DNA of 64,000 bases from Inia geoffrensis (Eukaryota > Chordata > Mammalia > Artiodactyla > Iniidae). Below are positions 34,567-45,766 of the stretch, piece by piece. Positions within the stretch are counted from its first letter, which is position 1. Every line of letters starts with the position of its first letter. Position numbers and translations under genes: made by a program. Where the stretch lies: assembly GCA_036417435.1 (NCBI GenBank), contig CM070900.1, forward strand, positions 30,233,496 through 30,297,495, read 5' to 3'. The notes beneath the pieces were generated by a model. The model had not been told where the DNA came from and made no database searches. It was given only the letters and a program-made list of their open reading frames with translations.

Positions 34567-35384
34567 CAGTGAACTGACTTTCCTGTTATTTTAGGTTGAT
34601 TTCTTCCTGGACTGGAGACCCAGTCCCCATGAAATATAAGCTTGGGGTCACTGAACTGCTGAGCTGGTTGCCATGTCTGGTTGGCATCTGGGGTGTTTTG
34701 GAAGGAGGTCATTTCAGAGGGGACTGTTTTCAGAGGAAGGGATAGTTGAGGAAGCAGGCAGAGCCTGAAAATGAGTTTCAGAAAATTTCCAGAGATCCAC
34801 TGGGATGAAAAGCACAGGAGGCAATTTTTCACGTGCACACGCAGTCCAAGTTCTTCTTGTTAGGTCTGACCTGGAGCACTATTTCCTTGATGCACATTAA
34901 TAAGGCAATTTTCTTGGAAAAATAAGCGGGGCTGCTTGCATGGCTTATTCAACTCAATTTCGATGGGAATACAGCAGTTTGGTGCACTATGAACAAGGAT
35001 GGAACCCTTCCATAGCAGTGCTCTTAACTGGGAGGTTCACTGCTGACCTTTAACATATCTTTTTTATAACTTCTCTTAAATCCACAGTGTGGAGAAAACA
35101 ACCTTCCTGCTCTTCATTCTCTGGGGCTTATGTGCTCATGTTGCGCTAGTCATGTTGCATTACATGTTGTAACTAAAAGGAACTTAGGTGATGCATCATA
35201 ATGAGAAACCCTAGGAGGAGCAATCGAAAGCAGGTAGATTTCGAAAGCAGGTAGAGTGCAAAGAACTCAGCACCTTGAAATTGCAGACAAATGATTCTCA
35301 TGGAGATACCTTCCCATTACCTCATGATGCTGACTGCATATGGGTTGATTTAATTTTAGACATGTTTCCTGGGTATCTAAAAGG
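34567..35384. other. unique sequence, one short tandem repeat
   Basis: The 15-bp TCGAAAGCAGGTAGA occurs twice, at 35224-35238 and 35241-35255. An antisense 93-codon frame (34557-34838) partly overlaps the MIR and has no domain. Confidence 0.5.
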
Positions 35385-36110
35385 TACTTTATTAAGCACA
35401 GAGTGTGTATAAACATGAACTCAAGAGGATCCTTGCCCTCTGAGGGCTGATAATCAAGTGGAGGAGAAAGACATGCACACAAAGGGGCATAAAAATTATT
35501 ATATAGTGGTTCAGAGCATGGATTTGACTTCTGATAGACTTGGAGTAGTGTACCGGCTCTGCCTTTTATTAGCTTTGAGACCTTGGTCAAGTTGTTTATC
35601 CTTTCTAAGCATCAGTTTCCTTATCTAAACAATGGCAATGATAATATAACTTACAGGGTTGTTTTGACATGGACTGAGCATGGTGTCTGATTCATATAAT
35701 CACTCTGTAATCTTGTAATAATACTGTTAGAAGTAACAGCAGTAATAATAATAAAAGGTAGGCTGGGTTAAATAGTAGGTTAAATAAGGCATTGTAAGTA
35801 AGGTGCTGTGAGTGTAAAGAAAAGCAAGGAGCAATTCTTAATTAGATTAGGGAAGTCTTTATGAATTAGAAAGTAGTGCTTGAAACAAGACTATGACAGT
35901 GGATGGATCTGAATAGAAATAAATAATATTGATGATGAAAATGTCAAACAGAAAAAAATAAGTTGTGGAAATAAAAATGACGGATGTGTGCATAGACGAG
36001 TGAAATTGCCTGATCTGAGCAGGGCATGGGAATGTGGACAAGGCTGTGAATTTAGGTAGTGACCAGATATTGCAGGAACATATATAAGATACTAAACACT
36101 GAATTATTAT
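35385..36110 (-). repeat. L2 LINE, antisense, interrupted by MIR
   Basis: Left part: 'ggatccttgccctctgaggg' (35428-35447), matching antisense L2 'acggtccctgccctcaagga'. Right part: 'agattagggaagtctttatg' (35843-35862), where antisense L2 has 'gtcagggaaggcttctctg'. A MIR lies between (35496-35745). The right boundary is uncertain. Confidence 0.55.
35496..35745 (+). repeat. MIR SINE, near full length
   Basis: 'tatagtggttcagagcatgg' (35502-35521), 'ccggctctgccttttattag' (35552-35571), 'gagaccttggtcaagttgtt' (35577-35596), 'catcagtttccttatctaaa' (35610-35629) and 'acttacagggttgttttgac' (35650-35669) track the MIR consensus from its start. Confidence 0.9.
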
Positions 36111-37610
36111 TTTAAAGTAGTTGATGTTTGTAACACAGACCTTTTTCTAGGACGTTAATAGCAATACTGCTAAAATAGCATCTGTGATAATTGGGGAGAG
36201 GCCGGATTAAACAAAGTCAACAGATGTCTTAGCTATAGGACTTTTCATAGCCTTTAAAAAGCCAGTGTGCATTGGATTGAGGATGCAGTACACAAGAGCT
36301 TGTTCTAACATACCACAGAGCATTTTCTTGTGGTATACCCGTTTAGAAGAATAATTTGGAGAATACTCTTCCAAAGACAACGGAAAAGCTTAAGAGACTT
36401 TGAGCACAATAGTGGCATTTATTTGATTTCATGTATAACAAGTTTACTGAGAAGTCTTCAAATCATGGGTGGGTACAAGTGAAATGATTTTGTCTCTAAT
36501 TGTTGATTTCATCCCTGTCAAGTCCCCCAATCTGGTGGTTTAACAAGATCTTGGGTAGGTTCTATAACATTCTGGATAAGTTTTGATATTACAGTTTGGG
36601 GCTGTCCAGCTCAAAATTCTAACCTCGTAACTGAGTCAAAGCTTGACATGCCCTCTTTCTTCTTCTAGGGCTTCACATGTATTTAGTGTGTGGGGGTGGG
36701 AAAAAGTCAACTTTTCTTTTAATTCCTTGAGGCTAGAGCCCCATCATTTTATTGGCTAATACTGACCATCAGTGCTCCTGTGCAGCAGGCATCCTTTGGC
36801 TCTCATAAGTACGTGGATGTAGATTCTTCAGAGGTTCCACACAGTCTCAACATTTACCTAACCCCTTGCCATGGGAGCTTCAGCTCCAGGCCATTTCTTT
36901 CCCCCACCTCCCTACACAACTCAAGTTGCTCTGCCTCTTCAGGGTGGGGAACCAATAGGATGGCTTAAGCCAGTTACTCCCCTAGTTCCTACTTGACCTA
37001 TTGGAAATTTGCATCCTTGCTAAGATAGTAGGCGTGCAGGGGCTGTTCAAGTGTATTTCACCTGAAATATCTTACCAATTATCTTTCCTCCATTCAGATT
37101 AGCATGGACACAGACCAGTAAGCACATTACTAAAGAAGAGATCCAACCATGGAACAGAAGGAATGCTAGTTTCTCCTTCTCATTGAAGCTTTCACTATTT
37201 ATTCACCCGGAGTCACCTTTCCTCACCTCAAGCACATACGTGCTTGGCTCTTTAAGGAAGAAACATCCTGTGGGGATGAGAAGAAAACAGCACATCACCA
37301 ATCCTCTACTCCCAACAAGGCCTGTGACACTGATGCTCCCTTTCTCTTCTCCTATCCACTTTCTATATCCAGTGAGAGTAAGAAAGGGGCTGGGGTGGGG
37401 TAATTGATAGAAAAAGTACAAGTTATGTTTATGGTTGGTTAACCCTGGGTTTTCTAGCCTCAGAGGCTAGGAGCACCTTAGCAGCTCTTTTTTAGTACAA
37501 AGTGCACAATTCTTTGAATTCCCACTGAGTCTCTGTCCTCAACCACAATCCAGGGGAGTCCTAGTCCATATTGTGCTACAAATGCCAAAAATTTTAATTT
37601 ATTATTTTTA
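36111..37610. other. unique sequence
   Basis: No confident repeat in 1.5 kb. Overlapping frames on both strands at 37183-37421 show no domain. 37611-37644 begins the ATTGATT-type tail of the next SINE. Confidence 0.5.
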
Positions 37611-37644
37611 AAATAATTAATTAATTGATTGATTGACTGATTGA

Positions 37645-37970
37645 TTTTTGGCTGTGTTGGGTCTTTGTTGCTACGCACGGGCTTGCTCTAGTTGCGGTGA
37701 GCGGGGGTTACTCTTCATTGTGGTGCACAGGCTTCTCATTGCGGTGGCTTCTCTTGTTGCAGAGCACAGGCTCGAGGTGCATGGGCTTCAGTAGTTGTGG
37801 CGGGTGGGGTCAGTAGTTGTGGCTTGCGGACTCTAGAGCACAGGCTCAGTAGTTGTGGCACACGGGCTTCGTTGCTCCGCGGCACGTGGGATCTTCCTGG
37901 AGTAGGGCTTGAACCCATGTCCCCTACATTGGCAGGCGGATTCTTAACCACTGTGCCACCAGGAAAGTCC
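37645..37970 (-). mobile_element. long-form tRNA-derived SINE, antisense
   Basis: The body is about 326 bp with repeated 'cagtagttgtggc' modules and ends at the head 'ccaccaggaaagtccc'. It is a longer relative of the young CHR copies, with the same tRNA-like head. The ATTGATTG-type run at 37611-37644 is its tail. The tRNA-like region 'gggcttgaacccatgtcccc' retains a GGTTCAAGCCC B box on the SINE strand. Confidence 0.85.
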
Positions 37971-38089
37971 CTTAATTTTAAATTAATTAAGTTGAAAGTA
38001 ATTTTGTGTTCACATACTTGTGTATATCTATATGCACATATACATATGTTTGTGTGTTCGTATCCACCTAGAGCAGAGGTGTAGTGGGC

Positions 38090-38215
38090 TACGATGGCCA
38101 TGTGGTTTGAGTGAGAAACAAACTATTGTTGTTACAAGCCATTATTATATTTGAGTTTATTTCTTATAGCAGCAAAGCCTAGTCTATCATAACTGATATG
38201 GATGTTAAGTGCTTT
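38090..38215 (+). repeat. 3' scrap of an old LTR/MER repeat
   Basis: 'gagtgagaaacaaactattg' (38110-38129) then 'ttacaagccattattat' and 'cttatagcagcaaagcctag' (38163-38182) match the 3' end of old mammalian LTR-type repeats ('gagaaataaac...taagccact...ttacagcagcatagcct'). The SINE just upstream may have interrupted it. Confidence 0.5.
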
Positions 38216-38370
38216 AGAAGAAAAAGAAAGTAGGGAAGATAGAGAGCACTGCAGTGGGAGAGAGGTAGGTTTTACTATAAAAATCAGAGAAGCCCATGCT
38301 GAAGTGTCATTTCATCTAAGACTCAAAGGAGATGAGGGAACAAGTATACTTGGGTGTTGGGTGGTGGTGA
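38216..38370 (-). repeat. possible L2 LINE, antisense
   Basis: 'gtgtcatttcatctaagact' (38303-38322) then 'caaaggagatgaggg' resembles antisense L2 'gtgacatttgagctgagacctgaaggatga'. Confidence 0.45.
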
Positions 38371-39120
38371 CTTGAGTTTTTCTTCTCAGTCCTTAGTTGT
38401 CAATTATGAGGCTCAGTTGTGTTCCTGACCCTAACTGCTGTAAGATATCTTGTAGCCTTCCAATATTTTCTCTTCTTGTGCTCACTCTAATTTGAATGAG
38501 TTTTATTTCTAGCATCATAACTTAGCCTATTCTTTTATTTCTTGCAAATGAAGAATGGTGATCAAGACTAGAAAACTAGATTGTAGATATTCTAATACCT
38601 GCCATGATATTATCATGATTGTGTGTGTGTGTGTGCGTGCGTGTGAATATAGTGCGCATTGTGATACTGGTCACTGAGGATGAGATAGAAGTCTTCTGTC
38701 TCCTATAATTTACAGTCATTTAAACATAAAAACTTCTTCTAAAAAAGAAATTTCAAATGAGAAAAGAAAGATTTTCAACTGGAGAAAAGTAACCCGGGAA
38801 CATAGATATGGATGCTTAGTCAACGTGAAACGACCGCCGAAAGCAAAGGGTCTCTCTTCATAATGGATCCCTCATTGACAGGCAGCTGTGTGAAAGACAA
38901 GTTTGTTTTAATGTGAGCAGGGTGTCCCACACTCTGCAGACACTCAATCAATAATTGTGGAATGAATGCTGAAAGCCTATTTTTCTGCTCCTATTTGTAG
39001 ACAAGTGTTCTTGTTTTCATTTTGTTTCCTATTTATTTGGTAGTTGATTATTGATTATTTTCCCTGCCCAGCATCCTCCTCATTTAATAAGAGTATACAG
39101 ATTTTCTAGGGGAACTGCCT
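38371..39120. other. unique sequence with (GT)n and CpG-dense spot
   Basis: A (GT)n run lies at 38621-38644. Five CpGs occur within 38795-38839. A short L2 3' remnant ('cactcaatcaataattgtgg' then 'aatgaatgc') lies near 38941-38969. Confidence 0.45.
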
Positions 39121-39126
39121 TCAAAG

Positions 39127-39600
39127 GTGTTCTTGATCTTGACACTGAAGAGTCCTGACCCCGCCAGGCCAGAGGATAAACATGCAACCCAAGACTACTC
39201 ACACCGTGTCTCCTGGACATTTGAATTCAAAGTAGAAGAACATGAAAGGAAAATTAGAGAAGCCGATTCTCTCATGTGCTGTTGCCCTGTGTGGCAATCC
39301 ATTAAATCCTGTTTTCTAGATACATCAGAGTCATTCTGGCTCCTTGGATTTCCCAGTGTGCAATTGCTTGGCATTCTCCAGTTCTTCTTTGAATTCTACC
39401 CCATGGTTACCAACAAAACAGAACAAGAGCAACACCTCATCTTTTTATTCTCAATTTCCTTACAAACAAAAAAGCCTAACAGATGGACTTTTGAGGCAGA
39501 GCTATTTGAAATATCTTGGGGATGGACTGTGGCAATTTGTGATGGCTGTGCTTTACCACTCGAGCCAGAGTTCCACCCTTTGCTCACATGGGGTCCCTAA
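39127..39600 (+). other. unverified 157-codon open frame
   Basis: This is the longest frame outside SINEs and simple repeats. The predicted protein (starts MFLILTLKSPDPARPEDK) has no recognised domain, signal peptide or repeat. A second + frame (39344-39652) and an antisense frame (39396-39587) overlap it, which points to a stop-poor stretch. I see no conserved splice context, no Kozak strength and no poly-A evidence. The start resembles the 'cacatgacccaagc...ccaatcaga' part of an old repeat. Most likely non-coding. Confidence 0.12.
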
Positions 39601-41769
39601 AAGCTCTTATTCTAATCATCCTTCCCAAGACAACAGGGTCGTTCTCCCTTAGGAGATCTGGGGTTTGCTAGCACTTTCTCACCTCTGCCTCTCTATAATT
39701 TAGATATTCTGTTACTGGGTGCCCACAGTATAGGCATCTTCAATTAACTAAGTGAAATAAAATTCTGATACTTAATTTATTAAGACACCACATGGTTTTC
39801 TCTGAGTTACAGAGTGATGCTGGAAAGCTGCTTAAACCCTCTTTCTAAAATCTAGGGCCAGGTCTGAGACAATTGCTTAAGCATCTCCTATAATGTGACA
39901 AACCCATGTCCCTATCTGCTGTTGGAAGTTTCCAAAGAAGGGGGATGAGGTCTGCATCGGTTTATACAATGAAGCACAAATGGTTAGCCTTATAATCCTT
40001 TTTGTTTTCTTTTTCTTCTCTAGCTTTTCAGTGAAGATAGTGGGAAGAGACACAGGGACTACTTTAAGTTAGAGAGGGACTCACAAACATCTTCATTTAT
40101 AACTTTAGCAAGGATTGTGAGAGGCGAGCTCAGGCAATACAGAACATGCCTGGGAACTCTCAGTCCAATACTCGTGTCCCTGAGATAGTTACTAGGACCA
40201 TACAATTATAGCAGCTTATGATTTACACAGTCTTAAAGCCTCCTGGTCTAAATTTCCACCTATGCACTCTAGGTCAGTCTATTAGTCACCTCACTTTTCC
40301 TTGCTTACTTCCAGTAGTGGGGTCACCCATCTACAGCAGGCAATTTATTTCACTTTCAGACGGGTCCATTTTTTAGTGTTCTAATTTAATGTATAAGTCC
40401 TTTATAATTCTTACTTGGTGGTTTCGGATCTACTTTTTAAAGCAACACAATACTCTCTGTACTGTTTGAACATATTTTATGTTAGACGTGCATGAAATCT
40501 ACTAGCTTCTCTCCAAAGCCTAAATGGTAAGTTCCTCATAGCCCAAATAAACTAATTAGGAACTGCAATTTAATTACACATTAATTACACACCGTTTTCT
40601 TTTTAATTAGTGTCAGTTAAGGTGAACTGTGACTACGAATTTGTTTCTATTGATTGTGATGGTAATAAAGCCTGACTTAGAGTAATACCTTTTTTTCCCC
40701 CCCTTTTTTTAAAACATTTCTCAATGGATTAGTGTGGTTTTACATTCCTTGCCTTCTTTCCTAGGGTATTGTACCAAGTGGATTAGAACTTCAAATGCTG
40801 CAAAGATACAAAAGCACTTTACTGTAAAATCCAAGACACGGGTAATTATCATCCAGGTTTTCAATGACTTTTTTTGATGTTAAGGTGGAGCTTTGAGCAA
40901 TAAAAATTTTTTTTTAAAAGAGAGAATAAAAAATATTTTCAGCGTATATATAATAGTCTTCAATGTCTCATCTATTGATTTTCCTCAGATGTTTAAAACC
41001 TCAGTGTGACTTAAATTTTATGAAATGGGGTCACTGACATCTGAAAACGTACAATAAAAATATATATCGAATATCCTGTGAACTGAAACACATAATTGCC
41101 TAATGAAAAGGTTATCCATTGTGTTAAGTCCATCACTGGCAGAAATTTTCTATTACTTCTAAGAGAACGGATTCGGCCATATCTTCAAAGAGCTCAAATT
41201 TTATGTTGACTGGAATTTGTCCACAGGTATTATTATGTTCTATTACCAACTTATGGTATCTAATTTATAAACTCAATTTACATGCAAAGCTTTTTGTATT
41301 CTTTGTACTGCTTAAATTCATCATAATACATTTAGATTTCCTTTGTGAAATCACTTCCTGGCTCCCAGCTATTCAACACATAACTTTTTAAACAGAAGAA
41401 ACTAATTTAAATGATTTTTCCAATAAACCCAATTCTAATTCAGAAACTGGTCCATAAAACCTTAAAATATATTCCTCTCTAGTGGAATATATTCATGGAT
41501 TGGGAAAGATCATTTACTCAAGATCACTTTCAACATAGTAAATAATATTTTTCTGGCATGGTTAATAACTAATATCAAAGCTATTCAGAACAGACTGAGG
41601 GACTTGAGAGAAATCAAGACAGAGCAAGTTGAAATAATTTTTTTTTAGAAGGTGGAAAGGGGATGGGGTATGAAATTAGTAGGGCCTAGAAAACATTCTC
41701 TGCACCCTTAACTCTGGTGCTGATTTGGAGGAGTTTTTATGTCCTATGGTTGGATGTATGCATATAAGC
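39601..41769. other. unique sequence including a TAATTA cluster
   Basis: No transposon recognised. The cluster 40546-40625 is listed separately. Confidence 0.5.
40546..40625. promoter_or_regulatory. candidate homeodomain-site cluster
   Basis: Four TAATTA/TAATTAG cores lie within 70 bp: 40553-40559, 40571-40577, 40582-40588 and 40614-40620. The middle two belong to a perfect tandem of TTAATTACACA (40570-40580, 40581-40591). TAATTA is the core recognised by many homeodomain factors. The surroundings (about 40500-41060) are repeat-free. Function is inferred. Confidence 0.3.
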
Positions 41770-41794
41770 TTTTTTTTTTTTTTTTTTTTTTTTT
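41770..41794. repeat. poly-T tract
   Basis: About 25 T, with no recognised retroposon body on either side. Confidence 0.95.
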
Positions 41795-42409
41795 GGTAAG
41801 TTCTGATTTTCATCACCATGAATAATGTTCCTTATAAGGAAAACAGAGGGTTCAGAGCTAGACAGGATCTTGTGACTCTGTAGTAAGTTTGACTGAGAAA
41901 GTACAGTTACTCAACATCTCCTGGATGCTTTCTTCCTGCTATAATGAATTACAGATAATACCAAATGCAATGTGTTCTAATATACTGCAACTATCAACAC
42001 AACTCAGGAAGTAGAATCAATTGATTTCAATGGGCACTTTATGAAGTGTGTTTATATATTACTTTATTGAAAAGCCCCATTAATTCGAGGACACTACGCC
42101 CAAGCTGTTAGAAAAATCCTAGCTCCTCACCTAAATAACGTTTCAGGTGTTGACAAGTAGCTGGTGTATAATTGAGATCTATACCGCAGTAAAACCCGAT
42201 AAACATGTTTGTTTCAACTGAAAACCATATTGTGCAATAGAAAGGTTTTTAAAAATCAATATGTTCAAAAAAATTTTTTTTTCGGAAGTAGAATGTCAAT
42301 GAAAAACTATCCATTTGAGAACAAGTTTCTTCAAGTTTCTGATTTTACAACTTTAGAACTAAAAATGTCATGAGTTTTTAATGTGCTTTTCAACTGCCTG
42401 ATACTCCTT
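41795..42409. other. unique sequence
   Basis: No recognised feature. Confidence 0.5.
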
Positions 42410-42424
42410 AAAAAACTCAAAACA

Positions 42425-42611
42425 GGGCTTCCCTGGTGGCGCAGTGGTTGAGAGTCCACCTGCCGATGCAGGGGACGCGGTTCCTGCCCCGGTCTGGGAC
42501 GATCCCACATGCCTAGCGGAGCGGCTGGGCCCGTGAGCCATGGCCGCTGAGCCTGCGCGTCCGGAGCCTGTGCTCCGCGACAGTGAGAGGCCCGCGTACC
42601 GCAAAACAAAC
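42425..42611 (+). mobile_element. CHR-type SINE with internal deletion
   Basis: The 15-bp direct repeat AAAAAACTCAAAACA flanks it (42410-42424 and 42613-42627). Compared with the copy at 4044 it lacks about 15 nt near the 3' side (ctccgc joins directly to gacagtgagagg), has an extra TA in 'catgcctagcggag', and the B box is damaged (GGTTCCTGCCC). The tail is AAAACAAACAAA. Young by its duplication. Frames across it are shadows. Confidence 0.95.
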
Positions 42612-42627
42612 AAAAAAACTCAAAACA

Positions 42628-44147
42628 ATTTTGAGAACCGAAATATGGTTATTAAAAAAAAGTTCTTAGTTACATTATATTTTCAGTTTGGAAATTATTC
42701 TTAGGATTCATACTAAAGGACAAGATTTTCCACCAATTCTTAAAGTCAAACCTGTATTGATTTATTTGGTGAGTTCAGAAGCATGGAAAGGATGGGGGAG
42801 GTTAAAGAATGAACTGTTTCCTTTAAAGTGCACTGACAGTAGTACAAAGAAAGATTGAGTTTTAAACTGAATATGCAATCTCTACAGGAATCATTTGAAA
42901 TTATTTCTGCTGCTTCTACTGTTTAATGATCTGAAGTCTGAAAATGAGAATGAGGAATGCCAGCTTGGTTTCTCTCTGAAAAATTCACATAACATGCCTG
43001 CAAAACAGGAAAACAACTCGGTGCTTTCAGATTATTTGGTATGCCTGGTTTAGATCTTATCAAAATGAAATGGATGTGAAACTGAATAGAGCTGAAATTA
43101 ATTAGAAACCTACTCAGTCATATGGTGAAACACTGCATTAAGCTCTTTGAATCCTGAAAGACATCCTTTCATGGACTAAACACTGGTAGGAGATGATTGG
43201 GGTTGTTTTAGAAAGTACTATACTCTAAGATACCATGATTCAAATCTTCTCAGATACTTCCTTTGTTTATAACAGAGTGCTCTATAGCCGTAAAGCACTG
43301 AAGGCTAAATATACTTGTATATTGGTACAAAGTTAGGTAACAAGTAATTCTTTGCTTTTATATTGTATTAGAAAACATCTTTTACTGGTGTTGAGTAACA
43401 TTGAATTAACAAGATAGAGAGAGTTGTTGGTAGTCACAGTGCAAGGAAACACATCAGGAATTTATTAGATTTGGATTTATCAGTGCATAGAAATTCATGA
43501 TATTTAACTTAAAGGTAAAAAGAGCAGAATGCTTTGAATAATAGCTTGAAGTGGATGATTAGCTAAGGGGATGCAACATTTAATAGCCAAAATAAATTAC
43601 TGTAATTATTTTATTACCTATGCTAACTGATTCCATTGTTTTTATTGAAATAGCTCCCTGAGGAAAGGAACAGTACTTCAATGAATCTCAGCTGTAGGCT
43701 TGTATGTTCTTTTACAGAAATCAAAACCAATGAAAAATAGCCTTCATTGATAATACTGTTAATGTCTACATTTCAGCACTGGGAGAAAAACATCCTATTC
43801 AAGTGCAAACACCTGGAAATATCTGGAAGCTTCTGGACAGAAGAGAAACCCTGTTAAAGACAATATGGTTATTTATAGAGTTCGTCCCCCACATTTGCAC
43901 TTTTTTACTGCTTCATGCCCTCACCATATGTCTTCTTTATCTTCCATTTTATTTTCTAGGAAAGACCTTCTTGAGACTGTGAGATACCCTCCCTCTAGCA
44001 AAAGTGTACACATGTACTTGCATTCACGAGCGCATTTTCTCAAAGCAGTAGAAAGGGGGTGGAATGAGTCAGGGTGCCGGAGAGTGTGAAGGCATGGAAT
44101 CAAGATATTACATATTTCTAGAAAGTCAGTTTCACTTGAAGATTTGT
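42628..44147. other. unique sequence
   Basis: No confident repeat in 1.5 kb. Overlapping frames at 43865-44103 on both strands have no domain. Confidence 0.5.
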
Positions 44148-44168
44148 AAAAAAAAAAAAAAAAAAAAA
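44148..44168. repeat. poly-A tract
   Basis: About 21 A, without a recognised retroposed body upstream. Confidence 0.95.
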
Positions 44169-44744
44169 GTTATTTGTATAAAAGAAAGATGGAAACATAT
44201 TGATTATATTAACATTTCCATACATGAAAAAAAGGGATTCCAAAATAAATTCGGCATTTGTAGCAGACCTTCTCCCTCCTCCTTTCCCATCCTCAGTTCC
44301 CTCTCCATCTTTCCTTCTCATTCTCCTCTGCCTTTAGGGCTGCTTTGTGAACGCGATTGCTAAATATTCCTAACCTACTTCAGTTTCTTGCAATATTCTA
44401 CATCTTCAGATGAATAAACAAGAGATCCTTTGCAGCGTGGGATATATGATCCCAGAGATGGAACAGAAAATCAACGAGAGAAGACAGATATTCTTTAATT
44501 TAGGAAAAGTGGGAGGTAAGGTACAGAGCAATATTTGAAAGTTTGCAAGTTTCTGACCAAAGTCTTTTTTTGATGTAGCTGTTAGTGAAGTAAAGTCAAT
44601 GTTTGCTTTTCAATTTAAATTTGCCATATGCTTCTCATGTGTATATTTTATTTGATTTGGTTTAGAAAAATATTCTGATATTTGGCTATTTAGAATGGTT
44701 TCCTAAGAGCCCTTGCCAGTATCTATTACTTTAGCTTTCACTTG
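44169..44744. other. unique sequence
   Basis: A short pyrimidine-rich patch lies at 44269-44330 and nothing else is recognised. Confidence 0.5.
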
Positions 44745-44930
44745 GTTATTCATGCATTCACTTATTAAACAAACATCTACTGAACCCCATTCTAATGCAG
44801 ACGCCATGCTAGACTTTGGAGATACAAAGCTGGCATAGTGGCTGCCTGCAAGGAGCTCACAGTCTAGAGGTGAACAAATAAACAACTAAGGAATGCAATT
44901 ACCAAGCACTTTTATAAGAGACTGTACAAA
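44745..44930 (-). repeat. L2 LINE 3' end, antisense
   Basis: 'catgcattcacttattaaac' (44752-44771) opens it. 'acgccatgctagactttgga' (44801-44820), 'gatacaaagctggcatagtg' and 'aaggagctcacagtctagag' (44850-44869) match antisense L2 from its 3' terminus. Confidence 0.9.
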
Positions 44931-45030
44931 GTGTGTGTGTGTGTGTGTGCATGTGTGTGCACACATGGGAGAGGGGGTGGGGGAGGGGGAGGGGTAACGG
45001 AGAAGGAGTGGTGCAGGGGAGGGGGTAGAG
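44931..45030. repeat. (GT)n followed by G-rich tract
   Basis: (GT)n at 44931-44949 with an alternating purine-pyrimidine extension to 44965. 44967-44994 then has runs of 3, 5, 5, 5 and 4 G separated by 1-3 nt, meeting the usual G-quadruplex pattern on the + strand. A second G-rich part follows to 45025. Confidence 0.9.
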
Positions 45031-45590
45031 AGTGTTGTGGGTGAAGTAAAGAGATTACCCGGCAAGGTCAAAGAGGAAACAGATGTCTCTTTATTCTTCC
45101 CTAAAGAGAGGATGATACGCGAAACAAAGGATTTTGTTATAAATGTGTTATAAATGCGTTATAAAACACATTTATATTTATCTTTTAAAATAAGTTGATA
45201 TTCCTTCCATAAGCTACATTGTTAACTGTGTTCTAAGTGCAGTTGGCTGCTGTCTTTGTAGGGCTGTTTGAAGGAAACTGGGGGCATTATTAACATAAAA
45301 AGCCCATCCAAACAATGCCTCCCACCTATTTGCCAAAGAGGCTACAATTGACCCAAGAATCACTGTATCAAGTGATAACATTAGAAAATAGGCCTTGTTA
45401 AGTGTATTAACTGCAGCTTCAATGTGTTATATAACAAAAATGTGGCTTTCAAGTTATCATATTAACTCGGAAGGCATCTAGCAAGGTTTTGAGTCAATGA
45501 GACGCATTACAGTCTTGGAGGAGGCTTGAACTTTTCACATGCTTTTGTTTGATTTGAAATATTCTTGCACTTTCCTCCTCTGCATACCCC

Positions 45591-45591
<1 letters not shown>
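45031..45591. other. repeat-free stretch with 11-bp tandem triplet
   Basis: Three 11-bp units start GTTATAAA at 45136, 45147 and 45158. The rest (to about 45540) is repeat-free and conserved-looking, with no coding frame. Confidence 0.45.

Positions 45592-45629
<38 letters not shown>
45592..45629. repeat. (CA)n microsatellite
   Basis: Nineteen uninterrupted CA units. Confidence 0.97.
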
Positions 45630-45630
<1 letters not shown>

Positions 45631-45766
45631 AGCATAATTACTGCCTCTTTAGAACAGTCTGCGTTATTGCTCCATTTAAAGTATGTCCCTATTGTTTTAT
45701 ATTTCAGTTACCGTTATAAGAAATACATCCACTTATGATTTATTTTATGTATCTACTTGTGTTTTT

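Noticed and set aside
41770..41794. Poly-T, and poly-A at 33026 and 44148, as tails of processed pseudogenes
   Set aside because: No gene-like body, 3' UTR or target-site duplication found next to any of them.
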